From Pantoea sp. WMus005 (GTDB taxonomy: Bacteria; Pseudomonadota; Gammaproteobacteria; Enterobacterales; Enterobacteriaceae): 64,000 bases of DNA. The DNA is taken from NCBI RefSeq assembly GCF_013415305.1, contig NZ_JACBXU010000001.1, forward strand, positions 2,170,001 to 2,234,000. The letters run 5' to 3'. A program made the position numbers and the translations under genes. Below the pieces are notes generated by a model. The model had not been told where the DNA came from. It ran no database searches and saw nothing but the letters and a program-made list of their open reading frames with translations. Positions 30,447 to 40,276 of the stretch are shown in pieces (positions within the stretch are counted from its first letter, which is position 1; every line of letters starts with the position of its first letter).

Positions 30447-30725
30447 TCAGCTCACTGCGTAGAGGTGAACATGCGGAAGACAGCAATTGTCGAAACTGGG
30501 TGTTTCCTGACTGGTAACGCGGGGGGCAGTGATTGCGCGATCAACGCGCGGGGCGACCTGACGCTGGCAGATTTGTTCTGCACGTCTCAGGGTAGGTGTT
30601 TCAGTTGGGAAGTTCAGGGCCTGGTCGATGCTCTGTTGCAGGCTGCTGAGAGGTTGGCGCCGCCGATGGCGACGAGTACGTGCGTTGCCCATAAAAACGC
30701 TTTTGCCATAGTGAATTATCGCCAT
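30447..30725 (-). CDS. P22-type N transcription antitermination protein
   Basis: A 92-residue protein. Its opening MAIIHYGKSVFMGNARTRRH followed by RRRQ matches the start of phage P22 N as I recall it (YGKSTFAGNAKTRRHERRR), including the arginine-rich helix that binds boxB RNA. The end LPHVHLYA also resembles P22 N. N converts RNA polymerase with NusA/B/E/G into a terminator-resistant form. The ATG follows GGAGGAGTT. A nut site lies 220-255 bases upstream on the same strand. It is 204 bases ahead of the lysozyme gene. Confidence 0.88.
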   Translation of the reverse strand: MAIIHYGKSVFMGNARTRRHRRRQPLSSLQQSIDQALNFPTETPTLRRAEQICQRQVAPRVDRAITAPRVTSQETPSFDNCCLPHVHLYAVS

Positions 30726-30947
30726 AACTCCTCCTGTGAATGAGTATTTGGCGATGGGGTGGCAGGCGCGAGCTTTCGGCGAACCGAACGGGCCCGAATG
30801 CCGCATATTGCGATCGCACGCTCGCCGCCCGACTGCATCAGCAGTCAGGTGGAAAGTAAGCGAGGGGAAATAAACGGCATCTGACGACGCTGCATTTTGC
30901 GCATCCACCCCATCCCAAAGTTCACTGACTTTTGGGTGGTATGATTC

Positions 30948-30980
30948 GCGCTTGTGCAGCGCCTCAATTGTTTAAGAGCG
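30948..30980 (-). promoter_or_regulatory. nut site (boxA and boxB)
   Basis: On the minus strand CGCTCTTAAACA (30980-30969) is a boxA like that of lambda nutL. Six bases later GCGCTGCACAAGCGC (30962-30948) is a boxB: a 5-bp stem identical to the P22 boxB stem and a pentaloop GCACA that can take the GNRA-like fold N peptides recognise. It is transcribed from the promoter at 31022-31050. Confidence 0.88.
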
Positions 30981-31021
30981 GGTCATCCCTGGAAAGAACG
31001 GCGTCGTTCATCCATATCCAA

Positions 31022-31050
31022 ATTATTAACAGGTTCTTATGCTTTATCAA
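31022..31050 (-). promoter_or_regulatory. pL-like promoter
   Basis: Minus strand: TTGATA (31050-31045), 17-base spacer, AATAAT (31027-31022). Each hexamer matches consensus at 5 of 6. The transcript would start near 31015, about 35 bases ahead of boxA. Confidence 0.8.
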
Positions 31051-31071
31051 ACACTGTTGGTTAATTTTTTA

Positions 31072-31086
31072 TTTACCGCTGGTTAA
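31072..31086. promoter_or_regulatory. Candidate repressor operator (OL-like)
   Basis: TTTACCGCTGGTTAA is a near-palindrome just upstream of the pL -35. A 12/15 match, ATTACCGCTCGTTTA, lies at 31948-31962 on the other side of the repressor gene, where OR would be. Paired sites flanking the gene suggest operators for its product. Confidence 0.5.
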
Positions 31087-31148
31087 ATTTATGAATTTAT
31101 GCCGATTATTTTTTTGCAGGCCTCCTGCGAAAAATGCCAGAAGCGGCC

Positions 31149-31880
31149 TTAGCCGAGGATTTGATAGTGGCGCGCCTGGCTCATAATCACTTTTGCCAGC
31201 ACCTTCAGGCTGGTGACGTCATCATGATTAAGATACCAGGTTTCATACCGTTTATTGTCTGATATTACAGCAATTTTCTTATGCTGGAGCTGTAGACGCT
31301 TGAGGTAGAGTTGCTCATCGAGGGTAAAAATATAGATGCCGTCACCGTCGAACATCCGCACGCTGATGTCTACAAACAGCTGATCGCGCGGTGCAAAGGT
31401 GTCGGCCATAGAGTCACTGTTGATTGCGATTAACCGGATGTTTTCTGCCGGCCGACCGTTGAACAGCACACGCGCCTCATCCAGACCATATTCGATCGCC
31501 TGGATGGTCTCGACAAACTCATCACGCGCGGGCATGCCCGCAGCGCTGCGCTGACCAATGTCGAGACTATCAACCCGAAACACATTCTTATGGCCGGTAA
31601 GTGGACTTAACGTCACCGGCTCAGCAGGTTGTTCCATACCGTACTGCAGCCACTCAACCCTGACACCCAGCAGCTGGCTGAGTGCCAGTAAATTGCCGCC
31701 ATCAGGGACTGACTGCGCGTTAAACCACTTCCACACTCCCGGCGTTGAAATTTTGCAGCCTTGCTGCTGGAGGGCCCTGGCAACCTGTTTGTTTCGTCCA
31801 TGTCCGACAATGCCGGCACTCTCACAGGCCGCTATCAGCCTGGCAGTGAAAGCTTGTCTTGTACTTTCTTTTTTAACCAT
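31149..31880 (-). CDS. Phage S24/LexA-type repressor (cI-like)
   Basis: A 243-residue protein. The N-terminal 80 residues hold a helix-turn-helix (KQVARALQQQGCKISTPGVWKWF). The C-terminal domain has Ser157 in INSDSMAD and Lys194 in LYLKRL, 37 residues apart as in LexA, the Ser/Lys pair of S24 self-cleaving proteases. Ala114-Gly115 in the hinge is a possible cleavage site. RecA-stimulated self-cleavage, hence SOS induction of the lysis cassette, is the inference. Orientation relative to the N-like gene is as for lambda cI and N. Confidence 0.88.
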   Translation of the reverse strand: MVKKESTRQAFTARLIAACESAGIVGHGRNKQVARALQQQGCKISTPGVWKWFNAQSVPDGGNLLALSQLLGVRVEWLQYGMEQPAEPVTLSPLTGHKNVFRVDSLDIGQRSAAGMPARDEFVETIQAIEYGLDEARVLFNGRPAENIRLIAINSDSMADTFAPRDQLFVDISVRMFDGDGIYIFTLDEQLYLKRLQLQHKKIAVISDNKRYETWYLNHDDVTSLKVLAKVIMSQARHYQILG

Positions 31881-32188
31881 TAGTTAATAATCAGCCATAG
31901 AAGAGATACTGGATGTTATTTTCATTATTGCTACCAGTTCATTTTATATTACCGCTCGTTTACTACCTAACCGCTTTATCAAGCATTTCTAATTACCATT
32001 ATCCGCTTCAGCCTGCGGCTGACCAAAAAATATTGTCTCAGGCCGCATACAGCCCCGGCTTTCAGGAATGTTCCGTAAAAAATTGCGTGAATATAAGCCA
32101 GCTTAATGGCCAGCAGTGGCTGGTATAGAACGGAAATTAATCAGATTCGCAGAAAACTCTACCTTTTACTGGCCCGGAAAATAGCGCT
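31881..32188. other. Region between repressor and proA terminator
   Basis: About 308 bases. Near the repressor it should carry the pRM/pR equivalent; ATTACCGCTCGTTTA (31948-31962) and CCTAACCGCTTTA just beyond are repeat half-sites. A plus-strand frame at 31913-32128 (71 residues, hydrophobic then featureless) sits where cro would be but is not Cro-like. No tRNA is present, although E. coli has thrW at this side of proA. Confidence 0.45.
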
Positions 32189-32219
32189 AAAAAAAACGGG
32201 AGTCTGTGAAAGACTCCCG
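32189..32219 (-). terminator. proBA terminator
   Basis: CGGGAGTCT/AGACTCCCG 9-bp perfect stem followed by eight T on the minus strand, 22 bases after the proA stop. Confidence 0.93.
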
Positions 32220-32240
32220 CTTTGTTAAAAATTATTGTCG

Positions 32241-33494
32241 TTATGAGCGGAGCGTATCGTCGCCCCAGGCAATCCATTTATAGGTGGTCAGCGCCTCTAA
32301 TCCCATCGGTCCACGGGCGTGCAGTTTCTGGGTACTGACCGCCACTTCAGCGCCCAGGCCGAACTGCCCGCCATCGGTAAAGCGGGTGCTGGCATTGACA
32401 TAGACGGCTGAGGAGTCGACCTGACGGACAAACCGCGCGGCGTTGCGGGTGTTGCGTGTCAGAATCGCATCTGAGTGCTGAGTGCCGTGCGTACGGATGT
32501 GATCGATTGCCTCATCCATATCCGCCACTAATTTCACATTAAGATCCAGCGACAGCCACTCATCATTGTACTGCTCCGGATTAACCGGTTTGACCGGCGA
32601 CGGACCCTGCTGCAGCTGCGCCAGTACGTTGCTGTCAGCATGCAGCGCGATTCCTTCCTGCGCCATACGCGCGCTGAAAGCAGGCAGGAAACGTTCGGCC
32701 ATCGCCTGGTCCACCAGCAGCGTTTCCAGTGAGTTACAGGCGCTGGGACGCTGTTTCTTGGCGTTGACGATCAGTTCGAGTGCTGGTTCGATTTCCATCG
32801 TCTCATCAATGTAGATGTGACAGACGCCGATGCCGCCGGTAATCACAGGAATGGTCGAGTTTTCCCGGCACAGCTTGTGCAGGCCAGCTCCGCCACGCGG
32901 GATCAGCATATCGACGTAGCGATCCAGCTTTAGTAGCTGATTCACCAGCTCGCGATCCGGATTTTCAATCGCCTGCACAATCGCTTCCGGTAAACCATGC
33001 TGCTTCAGCGCGTTCTGAATCACCCGGACGGTGGCCGCGTTAGTGCGCCAGGTCTCTTTGCCGCCACGCAGAATAGCGGCGTTGCCGGTTTTCAGGCACA
33101 GGCTGGCGACATCCACAGTGACGTTAGGACGGGCCTCGTAAATCACCGCGACAACCCCCAGCGGCACGCGACGACGTTCAATACGCAGGCCGCTGTCGAG
33201 CTGGCCGCCATCGATTAACTGCCCCACCGGATCGGCCAGCTGGCAAACCTGCCGCACATCGCTGGCGATGCTGCTGAGGCGTTGCGGATTGAGTGTTAAT
33301 CGATCTAACAGCGCGGCGCTCATGCCGTTCTGCCGCGCATCGGCTAAATCCAGTTCATTCGCCGCCAGAATGTCTGCGCTTTCCGCCTCAAGACGGTCGG
33401 CAATGGTCATCAGAACCTGATTCTTTTCTGCCGTCGACAGATCGGCCACGGTGTACGCTGCGGCACGTGCCGCTTTTCCCATCTCTTCAAGCAT
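32241..33494 (-). CDS. proA: Gamma-glutamyl phosphate reductase
   Basis: A 417-residue NADPH-dependent enzyme of proline synthesis that reduces gamma-glutamyl phosphate to glutamate 5-semialdehyde. It belongs to the aldehyde-dehydrogenase fold; the catalytic cysteine is in [13 protein letters not shown]. Length equals E. coli ProA. It is 10 bases downstream of proB, forming the proBA operon. Confidence 0.97.
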   Translation of the reverse strand: MLEEMGKAARAAAYTVADLSTAEKNQVLMTIADRLEAESADILAANELDLADARQNGMSAALLDRLTLNPQRLSSIASDVRQVCQLADPVGQLIDGGQLDSGLRIERRRVPLGVVAVIYEARPNVTVDVASLCLKTGNAAILRGGKETWRTNAATVRVIQNALKQHGLPEAIVQAIENPDRELVNQLLKLDRYVDMLIPRGGAGLHKLCRENSTIPVITGGIGVCHIYIDETMEIEPALELIVNAKKQRPSACNSLETLLVDQAMAERFLPAFSARMAQEGIALHADSNVLAQLQQGPSPVKPVNPEQYNDEWLSLDLNVKLVADMDEAIDHIRTHGTQHSDAILTRNTRNAARFVRQVDSSAVYVNASTRFTDGGQFGLGAEVAVSTQKLHARGPMGLEALTTYKWIAWGDDTLRS

Positions 33495-33504
33495 TGTCCG
33501 CTCC

Positions 33505-34608
33505 TTAACTGACGATCATGTCGTCGCGGTGAACCGCCACCGGGCCATATTCATATCCCAGGATCTCGCTGATCTGCTGGCTATGATGACCGGCAATCAT
33601 CCGCATCGCATCGCTGTTGTAGCGTGAAACGCCGTGAGCGATATCCCGCCCCTGCAGACTGCGAATACGGATCACTTCGCCGCGCGAGAAATTCCCCTGG
33701 ATCGCCCGGATCCCTTTCGGCAGCAGCGAACTGCCGCGCTCGATGATGGCTGCCAGTGCACCGTCATCGACGGTGATTTCACCCGCCGGTGGCGCACCGA
33801 AAATCCAGCGTTTACGGTTTTCCAGCGGCGATTGCTGCGCATGGAAGCGCGTGCCAACCGACCTGCCGTCAATTACATCGCTGATCACACCGCTGCGGCT
33901 GCCCGAGGCGATGATCACATCAATACCGGCACGGCAGGCAACATCCGCCGCCTGAAGCTTGGTCGACATACCGCCGGTACCAAGTCCGGAGACACTGTCA
34001 CCCGCCAGGGCGCGCAACGCATCATCAATCACATGCACGTCACTGATCAGCTCAGCCTCAGGATTGTTACGCGGATCGGCGGTGAAGAGTCCCTGCTGAT
34101 CGGTCAGCAGCAGCAGCTTGTCGGCCCCGCCGAGCATCGCCGCCAGCGCAGAGAGATTGTCGTTGTCGCCCACTTTGATTTCAGCGGTGGCAACGGCATC
34201 GTTCTCATTGATCACCGGCACAATGTGGTTATCCAGCAGCGCACGCAGCGTGTCACGGGCGTTCAGGAAACGTTCGCGATCTTCCATATCAGCACGGGTC
34301 AGCAACATCTGGCCAATATGGATACCGTAGATAGAAAAGAGCTGTTCCCACAGCTGGATCAGACGGCTCTGCCCCACCGCAGCCAGCAGCTGCTTTGAGG
34401 CGATGGTCGGTGGCAGTTCGGGGTAGCCCAGATGTTCACGTCCGGCGGCCATTGCGCCAGAGGTAACGATCACAATGCGGTGGCCTGCGGCATGCTGCTG
34501 CGCACACTGACGAACCAGTTCCACCATGTGCGCCCTGTTCAACCGACGAGACCCGCCGGTGAGAACGCTGGTACCCAACTTGACCACTAAGGTCTGACTG
34601 CCACTCAT
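33505..34608 (-). CDS. proB: Glutamate 5-kinase
   Basis: A 367-residue enzyme for the first, feedback-controlled step of proline synthesis. The amino-acid-kinase domain (about 1-260) begins [14 protein letters not shown] and includes [18 protein letters not shown]; a C-terminal PUA domain (about 275-360, [25 protein letters not shown]) follows. Length matches E. coli. It is divergent from phoE, as in E. coli. Confidence 0.97.
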   Translation of the reverse strand: MSGSQTLVVKLGTSVLTGGSRRLNRAHMVELVRQCAQQHAAGHRIVIVTSGAMAAGREHLGYPELPPTIASKQLLAAVGQSRLIQLWEQLFSIYGIHIGQMLLTRADMEDRERFLNARDTLRALLDNHIVPVINENDAVATAEIKVGDNDNLSALAAMLGGADKLLLLTDQQGLFTADPRNNPEAELISDVHVIDDALRALAGDSVSGLGTGGMSTKLQAADVACRAGIDVIIASGSRSGVISDVIDGRSVGTRFHAQQSPLENRKRWIFGAPPAGEITVDDGALAAIIERGSSLLPKGIRAIQGNFSRGEVIRIRSLQGRDIAHGVSRYNSDAMRMIAGHHSQQISEILGYEYGPVAVHRDDMIVS

Positions 34609-34753
34609 ATTTCCTGCCGTAGTGAAAAATTTTTACGAAAGGACGTTTTAACAGGAGTCGATAAGGAAGCCAACAGCCAGCGGGGGAAAAGCACGAATTT
34701 ACGCAGACAAGGGCGTAGACCAAAAGTTCAGCGTTAACAAGAAATCAGGAAAA

Positions 34754-34771
34754 GTGTCATAAAAAGTTCAT
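34754..34771 (+). promoter_or_regulatory. Pho box upstream of phoE
   Basis: GTGTCATAAAAAGTTCAT matches the PhoB consensus CTGTCATAAAACTGTCAT at 14 of 18 positions. TAAAAA at 34782-34787 lies about 10 bases further on, where the -10 of a PhoB-activated promoter belongs. Confidence 0.85.
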
Positions 34772-34846
34772 CGCCGCCGGGTAAAAAGTCCGTGTTTTAC
34801 AAAAACTTTCATTTTTTTACGGCGTTCACATTGGGATTGATAGCAA

Positions 34847-35959
34847 ATGAAGAAAAGCACACTGGCACTGCTCCTCTCCACGCTGACGCTGGCTTCTGCC
34901 GCGCAGGCTGCCGAAATCTATAACAAAGATGGCAACAAACTGGACTTATACGGCAAAGTTAAAGCTGAGCATTACATCAGTGATAATGCCAGCCAGGATG
35001 GAGACAAGTCCTACACCCGTATCGGCTTTAAGGGACAGACACAAATTAACGACCTGATGACCGGTTACGGTCAGTGGGAATATCAGTACAACGTTAACAA
35101 CTCCGAAGGCAGTGACGCCAATAACGGCAACAAAACCCGTCTTGGTTTTGCCGGTCTGAAATTCTCTCAGTACGGTTCGGTGGATTACGGCCGTAACTAC
35201 GGCGTGCTGTATGACGTGGAAGCCTGGACCGATGTGTTCCCGGAATTCGGCGGTGACGGTACTGCCCGTTCTGATAACTTTATGACCCAGCGCGCCACCG
35301 GCGTCGCGACTTACCGCAACAACAACTTCTTTGGTCTGGTCGATGGCCTGAAGTTTGCACTGCAGTATCAGGGCAAAAATGACGCGACCAGCGCCAATAC
35401 CCGTACTGACATTAACCGTCAGAATGGTGACGGTTATGGTGCCTCACTCGGTTATGCGCTGGGTGATTCCGGTGTGAGCCTGATGAGTGCCATCACCTCA
35501 TCTGACCGCACCAACCAGCAGCAGGCACGCGCCTATGGCGGCGGTGACCGTGCGGATTCCTGGGGCGCAGGCGTGAAGTATGATGCCAACAGCGTCTACC
35601 TGGCCGCAATCTACACCGATACCCGCAACATGACACCCATCAGCGGCACCAACCGTAACACTGGTGCTACCGTCGCGGGCGCAGCCAACAAAGCGCAGAA
35701 TATCGAACTGGTGGCGCAGTATCAGTTTGATTTCGGCCTGCGTCCGTCAATCGGCTACGTACAGACCAAGGGCAAAGATATTGAAAACGGTATCGGCGAT
35801 GCGGATCTGGTGAAATATATCGATGTGGGCGCGACCTACTACTTCAACAAAAATATGTCCGCCTTCGTTGATTACAAAATCAACCAGCTGGATGATGACA
35901 ACGCGCTGTCGATTAACAACGATGACATTGTCGCGATGGGTGTAACTTACCAGTTCTGA
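34847..35959 (+). CDS. phoE: Outer-membrane phosphoporin PhoE
   Basis: A 370-residue trimeric general porin. Signal peptide [21 protein letters not shown] is followed by [22 protein letters not shown]; loop 3 holds [14 protein letters not shown], and the chain ends in a C-terminal Phe (VTYQF). It is closer to E. coli PhoE than to OmpC/OmpF in conserved blocks, and its place beside proB with a Pho box supports the name. PhoE favours anions and phosphate. A Thr/Asn/Ala-rich loop around 255-285 is longer than in E. coli. Confidence 0.94.
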   Translation: MKKSTLALLLSTLTLASAAQAAEIYNKDGNKLDLYGKVKAEHYISDNASQDGDKSYTRIGFKGQTQINDLMTGYGQWEYQYNVNNSEGSDANNGNKTRLGFAGLKFSQYGSVDYGRNYGVLYDVEAWTDVFPEFGGDGTARSDNFMTQRATGVATYRNNNFFGLVDGLKFALQYQGKNDATSANTRTDINRQNGDGYGASLGYALGDSGVSLMSAITSSDRTNQQQARAYGGGDRADSWGAGVKYDANSVYLAAIYTDTRNMTPISGTNRNTGATVAGAANKAQNIELVAQYQFDFGLRPSIGYVQTKGKDIENGIGDADLVKYIDVGATYYFNKNMSAFVDYKINQLDDDNALSINNDDIVAMGVTYQF

Positions 35960-36015
35960 TTTCAGGCTTATGCCGCACAGCATAAGCGAAAGAATGTGTG
36001 AGCGTAACAGTAAAA

Positions 36016-36044
36016 AAGGGCGAGTGTTTCCACTCGCCCTTTTT
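36016..36044. terminator. Bidirectional terminator, phoE / crl
   Basis: GGGCGAGTG/CACTCGCCC stem with TTTC loop, an A run before and five T after, between the convergent phoE and crl stops. Confidence 0.92.
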
Positions 36045-36069
36045 ACGCTTTTTTAACCGACCCACCCTA

Positions 36070-36471
36070 TCAGGCGCTCAGCTTTACCGGTTTCTCATCG
36101 AAATCGCTGGCTGGGATCAGATCCAGCTCGAACTCTTTCAGCATCGCTTTCAGACGGGTATGGAAATTACGTAAGGTCTCTTCCACGCGCGCCGTGTTCT
36201 CTTTGCCTTTGATGTTTGCCACCGACCAGTCACCCTCTTTATCGAACAGGCCGATATGGTAGACATAGGTAAAGTGGTCAGCCTGCGCTTCCAGCTCCAT
36301 CCACCAGCCCCAGAACTCGCGCAGTTCCGGTGCCGGTTTCACATTAACGCAGGCAGCCAGGCAGTCGAAGAAGAACCGGGTTTCGCCACATTTCCCATCG
36401 CGAATATAAGGCCCAAGCTCCGTAAAGCGCTTAAGCAGGCGACTGCGGGGATGACCACTTGGTAACGTCAT
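36070..36471 (-). CDS. crl: Sigma-S binding factor Crl
   Basis: A 133-residue protein that helps RpoS assemble with core RNA polymerase and favours stationary-phase genes such as curli. It matches E. coli Crl in sequence and length, with the core [21 protein letters not shown] and [11 protein letters not shown]. Same place as in E. coli, between phoE and frsA. Confidence 0.95.
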   Translation of the reverse strand: MTLPSGHPRSRLLKRFTELGPYIRDGKCGETRFFFDCLAACVNVKPAPELREFWGWWMELEAQADHFTYVYHIGLFDKEGDWSVANIKGKENTARVEETLRNFHTRLKAMLKEFELDLIPASDFDEKPVKLSA

Positions 36472-36603
36472 GCTGAATCTCCATAGATTTTGACCGCTAT
36501 ACAGCCCTGATTTTCCGGACGGCCAGGTGATGTCATGTTTCGCTTAACGACAGCCCGGAAGAATTCCGCTACTAGTTGTAGCAAATACTGTAAATTTTGC
36601 CAG

Positions 36604-37851
36604 TTACCTTTTTAAACGCTTCTCCAGCCAGTCGCAAATTTCATTCAGCGCCTTGTCAAAACTGGCCATCATCGGCTTCACCGGAATCAGCAGCGCTTTA
36701 CCGTCTGAGGAAGAGTTCGCGATCAGCTTGCTCTCCTCTTCCGGGCTGAAGAGATCGTTCTGCCAGTAGCCCGACAGCATCGGCGTTGGCGTCCGGCGGC
36801 CGAGCAAGCCCTGAGTTTTAAGCGAATACCGGTTGAGTTCGGTGCGCAGCGCGCTGTCAGAGGCCGTTGCCATGCCCAGCCGGCTCGCCAGCATATCCAT
36901 ATACATATCCGGGATCTCATCCTGCAACGCCGTCTGCGTCAGCAGCGCATGCACAATCGGACCAAGACAGGCCACGCCGCGCAGCCGCTGCGATTCCAGA
37001 TAGGCCAGTCGCACGGCGACGTTCGCGCCAAAGCGATACCCCAATGCCGCCACGCGGGTATGGTCGATCCAGGGCACGTTTGTCAGATCGCGCAGCACCT
37101 GCTGATGCAGAAAACTGGTGTCCTGATTCAGTGTCCATTTCACTGAGTAACCCACGGAGGGCACATCAATGGTCAGCATCGCAATGCCGCGGGGCGCAAG
37201 GTAGTCATGAAACAGACGGTAGTGATCGCTCTGTAACGAGTCGAGTGCGCCGCAAAAAAGCACGGTGGGATAAGGCGCTTCAACATCAGGCGGCATATGC
37301 AGAAAACCGCTGACCGGGCTGCCGCCAGGGATGGCAAAGGTCAGGAGTTTCAGCTCGCCGGGTAATCGCTGCGTTGCCTCTTCATAGGCGCGGTTAGCCA
37401 GTGTCTGTGCCTGGTCGGCCAGCTCATCACCTTTTATATAGGGATAAGCAGCGACGCTATAAAGATGCGCTGCGTGCAGCCAGGAGTCGCCCGCCTCGCT
37501 GTCGTCGATCGCCTCCAGTGCTTTCTGCTGCCAGAATCCCGCTTGTTTGCACCATTCGAAATGCCAGTTGCCACCGCGGAAACCGATCACGGTGTCGAGC
37601 AGCGAGTCATCCGTATGTTCAACGTTGCTGATGGCGATACGCGCCAGCACCTCGCTAATCTCCTGGGGCGTCAGGCCGCGCCACGTCCACATCAGCTTAT
37701 TCAGCATGCGATACCAGCCACGCTGGCTGTCACCATCCAGGGCAGAGTGGACATCCGGGGTTGCATGATGATGACGGCGAACCAGGGAAGAGGTTTCGGG
37801 ATGTTTAAAGCGCGGCTTGAACAGCTCCTCGCTGAGATTTTTGCTCGACAT
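36604..37851 (-). CDS. frsA: FrsA, fermentation-respiration switch esterase
   Basis: A 415-residue cytosolic alpha/beta-hydrolase-like protein (E. coli FrsA/YafA, 414). FrsA binds unphosphorylated EIIA-Glc and shifts metabolism towards fermentation; esterase activity is reported. The nucleophile-elbow position reads GYRFGANVA, so the expected serine is missing, as in E. coli. It opens [23 protein letters not shown], nearly as in E. coli. Confidence 0.94.
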   Translation of the reverse strand: MSSKNLSEELFKPRFKHPETSSLVRRHHHATPDVHSALDGDSQRGWYRMLNKLMWTWRGLTPQEISEVLARIAISNVEHTDDSLLDTVIGFRGGNWHFEWCKQAGFWQQKALEAIDDSEAGDSWLHAAHLYSVAAYPYIKGDELADQAQTLANRAYEEATQRLPGELKLLTFAIPGGSPVSGFLHMPPDVEAPYPTVLFCGALDSLQSDHYRLFHDYLAPRGIAMLTIDVPSVGYSVKWTLNQDTSFLHQQVLRDLTNVPWIDHTRVAALGYRFGANVAVRLAYLESQRLRGVACLGPIVHALLTQTALQDEIPDMYMDMLASRLGMATASDSALRTELNRYSLKTQGLLGRRTPTPMLSGYWQNDLFSPEEESKLIANSSSDGKALLIPVKPMMASFDKALNEICDWLEKRLKR

Positions 37852-37927
37852 ACTCGCTTCTCCTGCAACAGAACGGCAATGGCTAAGTGTACTGTACGGC
37901 CATTCAGGGCGCGAGGCTCAGAAAGCA

Positions 37928-37951
37928 CAACGCCCGGAAAACCGGGCGTTG
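37928..37951 (-). terminator. Hairpin after gpt
   Basis: CAACGCCCGG/CCGGGCGTTG perfect 10-bp stem with AAAA loop, 16 bases after the gpt stop. The tail on the minus strand is only weakly T-rich. Confidence 0.6.
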
Positions 37952-37966
37952 TCTGATGTGTATCAA

Positions 37967-38425
37967 TCAGTTTTTTACAATTGGCGGGATGTAGACCACA
38001 CCCATATCCCACGGCTGTTCGATCCAGGTATCCTGCGGGATATCGACAATATAGTCATCAACCAGTGAGCGACCGGCTGGTTTAGCGAAAATGGTGCAGA
38101 AACGCGCTTTCGGGTACATCTCACGAATCGCCTGCGCGGTACCGCCGGTATCAACCAGGTCATCGATTACGATAAAGCCTTCGCCGTCGCCTTCTGCGCG
38201 CTTAAGAACTTTCATTTCGCGCTGATGATCGTGGTCATAGCTGGAGATGCAGACGGTATCCACGTAGCGGATACCCAGTTCACGTGCCAGCAGCGAAGCC
38301 GGTACCAGACCGCCGCGGCTCACCGCGATAATGCCTTTCCACTGTTCAACAGGCAGCAGGCGCTGGGCCAGTTTACGGGCATGGATTTGAAGCATGTCCC
38401 AGGTAACGACGTATTTTTCGCTCAT
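37967..38425 (-). CDS. gpt: Xanthine-guanine phosphoribosyltransferase
   Basis: A 152-residue purine-salvage enzyme joining guanine, xanthine or hypoxanthine to PRPP. The PRPP-binding loop is [12 protein letters not shown]. Length and sequence match E. coli Gpt. The start at 38425 ([11 protein letters not shown]) is the family start; a longer frame is rejected. Divergent from pepD. Confidence 0.96.
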   Translation of the reverse strand: MSEKYVVTWDMLQIHARKLAQRLLPVEQWKGIIAVSRGGLVPASLLARELGIRYVDTVCISSYDHDHQREMKVLKRAEGDGEGFIVIDDLVDTGGTAQAIREMYPKARFCTIFAKPAGRSLVDDYIVDIPQDTWIEQPWDMGVVYIPPIVKN

Positions 38426-38678
38426 AAATAGAAATCCCAGCCAACCAAGGTGGCGTAAAAATGTGCAACGGGGAAAAGGTTGCGCGAGATTATAAGGAGT
38501 TGACGCACTAAAAACCAGCACCCGGGCGCTGGTTGCGGCTTTTTAGCGCGTCTGAGAGCGCACCCGGTAAAAAACAGTGATATTCTCAGGCCTGGCTCGT
38601 CAGATTCTCTGACGGCGATTTTTCACTGGAAACTCGCGATGTCCGGCCTCGCCGGTACACTGACACAGGAGACCTGTC

Positions 38679-40136
38679 GTGTCTGAATTGTCTCAACTCT
38701 CTCCACAGCCGCTGTGGGATATTTTCGCTAAGATCTGCTCGATTCCCCATCCCTCTTTTCACGAAGAAGCGCTGGCGAACTACATTACTGGCTGGGCTAA
38801 AGAGCAAGGCTTCTGGTGTGAGCGCGATCAGGTCGGCAACATCCTGATTCGTAAGCCCGCCACCGCAGGCATGGAAAACCGTACCCCGGTTGCGCTGCAG
38901 GCGCATCTGGATATGGTACCGCAGAAAAATAACGACACCGTTCATGACTTCACCAAAGATCCGATTCAGCCGTGGATTGACGGCGAGTGGGTGAAAGCGC
39001 GCGGCACCACGCTGGGCGCGGACAACGGCATCGGTATGGCTTCTGCGCTGGCGGTGCTGGCTGATAACAGCCTGACGCATGGCCCGCTGGAAGTGCTGCT
39101 GACTATGACTGAAGAGACCGGCATGGATGGCGCTTTCGGTCTGCAACCTGACTGGCTGCAGGCTGAAATTCTGATCAACACCGACTCCGAAGAAGAAGGT
39201 GAGATCTACATGGGTTGTGCAGGCGGTATCGACTTCGTCACCACCCTGCCGCTGACCCGTGAAGCCGTGCCTGCTGAGTTCCAGACCCTGAAGCTGACGC
39301 TGAAAGGACTGCGAGGCGGTCATTCCGGTGCCGATATTCATATGGGCCTCGGCAACGCCAACAAACTGCTGGCGCGTTTCCTGGCGGCCCATGCGGCTGA
39401 ACTGGATCTGCGTCTGCTGGCGTTCAGCGGCGGTACGCTGCGTAACGCAATTCCACGTGAGGCCTTCGCGACCGTCGCCGTCGAAAGCCACAAAGCGGAT
39501 GCGCTGAAATCAGCGGCGGCGCACTTCCTGAGCGCCATCAAAAACGAGCACGGTATCAAAGAGCCGAACATTGCCCTGGTTACCGAGCCGCTGGCGCATC
39601 AGGGTGATGCCCTGAGCACCGACAGCCGCGATCGCTTCCTGAACCTGCTTAACAGCACGCCAAACGGCGTGATCCGCAATTCAGACGTGGCGAAAGGCGT
39701 GGTCGAAACGTCACTGAACATCGGTGTGGTGACGATGGAAGCCGATCACGCAGAGATCAACTGCCTGATTCGTTCGCTGATCGACACCGGCCGCGATTAT
39801 GTGGTGCAGATGCTGACCTCGCTGGGCCAGCTGGCCGGCGCGCAGACCAAAGCGAAAGGCGGCTACCCAGGCTGGCAGCCGGACGCGGACTCCGCCATCA
39901 TGGCGCTGACCCGTCAGACCTATATCGCGCTGTTTGATAAGACCCCGAACATTCAGGTGATTCACGCCGGTCTGGAGTGTGGTCTGTTCAAAAAGCCTTA
40001 TCCGGACATGGATATGGTTTCGATTGGGCCGACTATCACCGGGCCGCACTCGCCTGATGAGCAGGTTCACATCGAAAGCGTGGGTCTTTACTGGAAACTG
40101 CTGACCACCCTGCTGAATGTGGTGCCAGAAAAGTAA
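38679..40136 (+). CDS. pepD: Aminoacyl-histidine dipeptidase (peptidase D)
   Basis: A 485-residue cytosolic M20-family dinuclear zinc dipeptidase. Metal-binding motifs: LQAHLDMVPQ, LGADNGIG and TMTEETGMDGAFGL, where the glutamate pair is catalytic and metal-binding; NTDSEEEGEIY and GPHSPDEQVH follow. It cleaves carnosine and many dipeptides. It is collinear with E. coli PepD. GTG start at 38679 follows GGAGACCTGTC. Confidence 0.96.
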   Translation: MSELSQLSPQPLWDIFAKICSIPHPSFHEEALANYITGWAKEQGFWCERDQVGNILIRKPATAGMENRTPVALQAHLDMVPQKNNDTVHDFTKDPIQPWIDGEWVKARGTTLGADNGIGMASALAVLADNSLTHGPLEVLLTMTEETGMDGAFGLQPDWLQAEILINTDSEEEGEIYMGCAGGIDFVTTLPLTREAVPAEFQTLKLTLKGLRGGHSGADIHMGLGNANKLLARFLAAHAAELDLRLLAFSGGTLRNAIPREAFATVAVESHKADALKSAAAHFLSAIKNEHGIKEPNIALVTEPLAHQGDALSTDSRDRFLNLLNSTPNGVIRNSDVAKGVVETSLNIGVVTMEADHAEINCLIRSLIDTGRDYVVQMLTSLGQLAGAQTKAKGGYPGWQPDADSAIMALTRQTYIALFDKTPNIQVIHAGLECGLFKKPYPDMDMVSIGPTITGPHSPDEQVHIESVGLYWKLLTTLLNVVPEK

Positions 40137-40155
40137 TTCTGTCACAAAAAAAGTA

Positions 40156-40180
40156 AACCAGGCTCCGGCCTGGTTTTTTT
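40156..40180 (+). terminator. pepD terminator
   Basis: AACCAGGC/GCCTGGTT stem with TCCG loop and a run of T directly after. Confidence 0.93.
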
Positions 40181-40276
40181 ATGCCTGTGATTTCTCACCA
40201 GCATAATTCGCTACCTTTTTCGTGCTTTCCCCTACTATTCCGCCACGTTCCCGCGCTTCGCTGGTCACAGCCGCCA

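Larger units (their letters stand above)
30726..31148 (-). other. Leader between repressor and N-like gene
   Basis: A 423-base region with no supported gene. It contains, in minus-strand order, a repressor-operator candidate, a pL-like promoter, boxA and boxB, then about 220 bases of leader ahead of the N-like start. This is the order of the lambda cI-pL-nutL-N segment. Confidence 0.8.

Noticed and set aside
27191-31880. A complete or inducible prophage
   Set aside because: No integrase, replication, terminase, capsid, portal or tail-tube gene and no flanking direct repeats found; the region is only about 4.7 kb.
27191-31880. R-type or F-type tailocin
   Set aside because: Sheath, tube, baseplate and tape-measure genes are absent; only the spike and lysis genes are present.
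31913-32128. A cro-like gene divergent from the repressor
   Set aside because: The 71-residue frame is hydrophobic at its start, has no helix-turn-helix and a poor ribosome site.
31900-32190. tRNA-Thr (thrW) integration site next to proA
   Set aside because: E. coli has thrW there, but no cloverleaf-like sequence or GTTCGANTC-type T-arm could be found in this stretch.
38586-39491. 301-residue open frame antisense to pepD
   Set aside because: Antisense shadow of a conserved gene; Gln/His/Arg-rich composition typical of reverse-frame translation.
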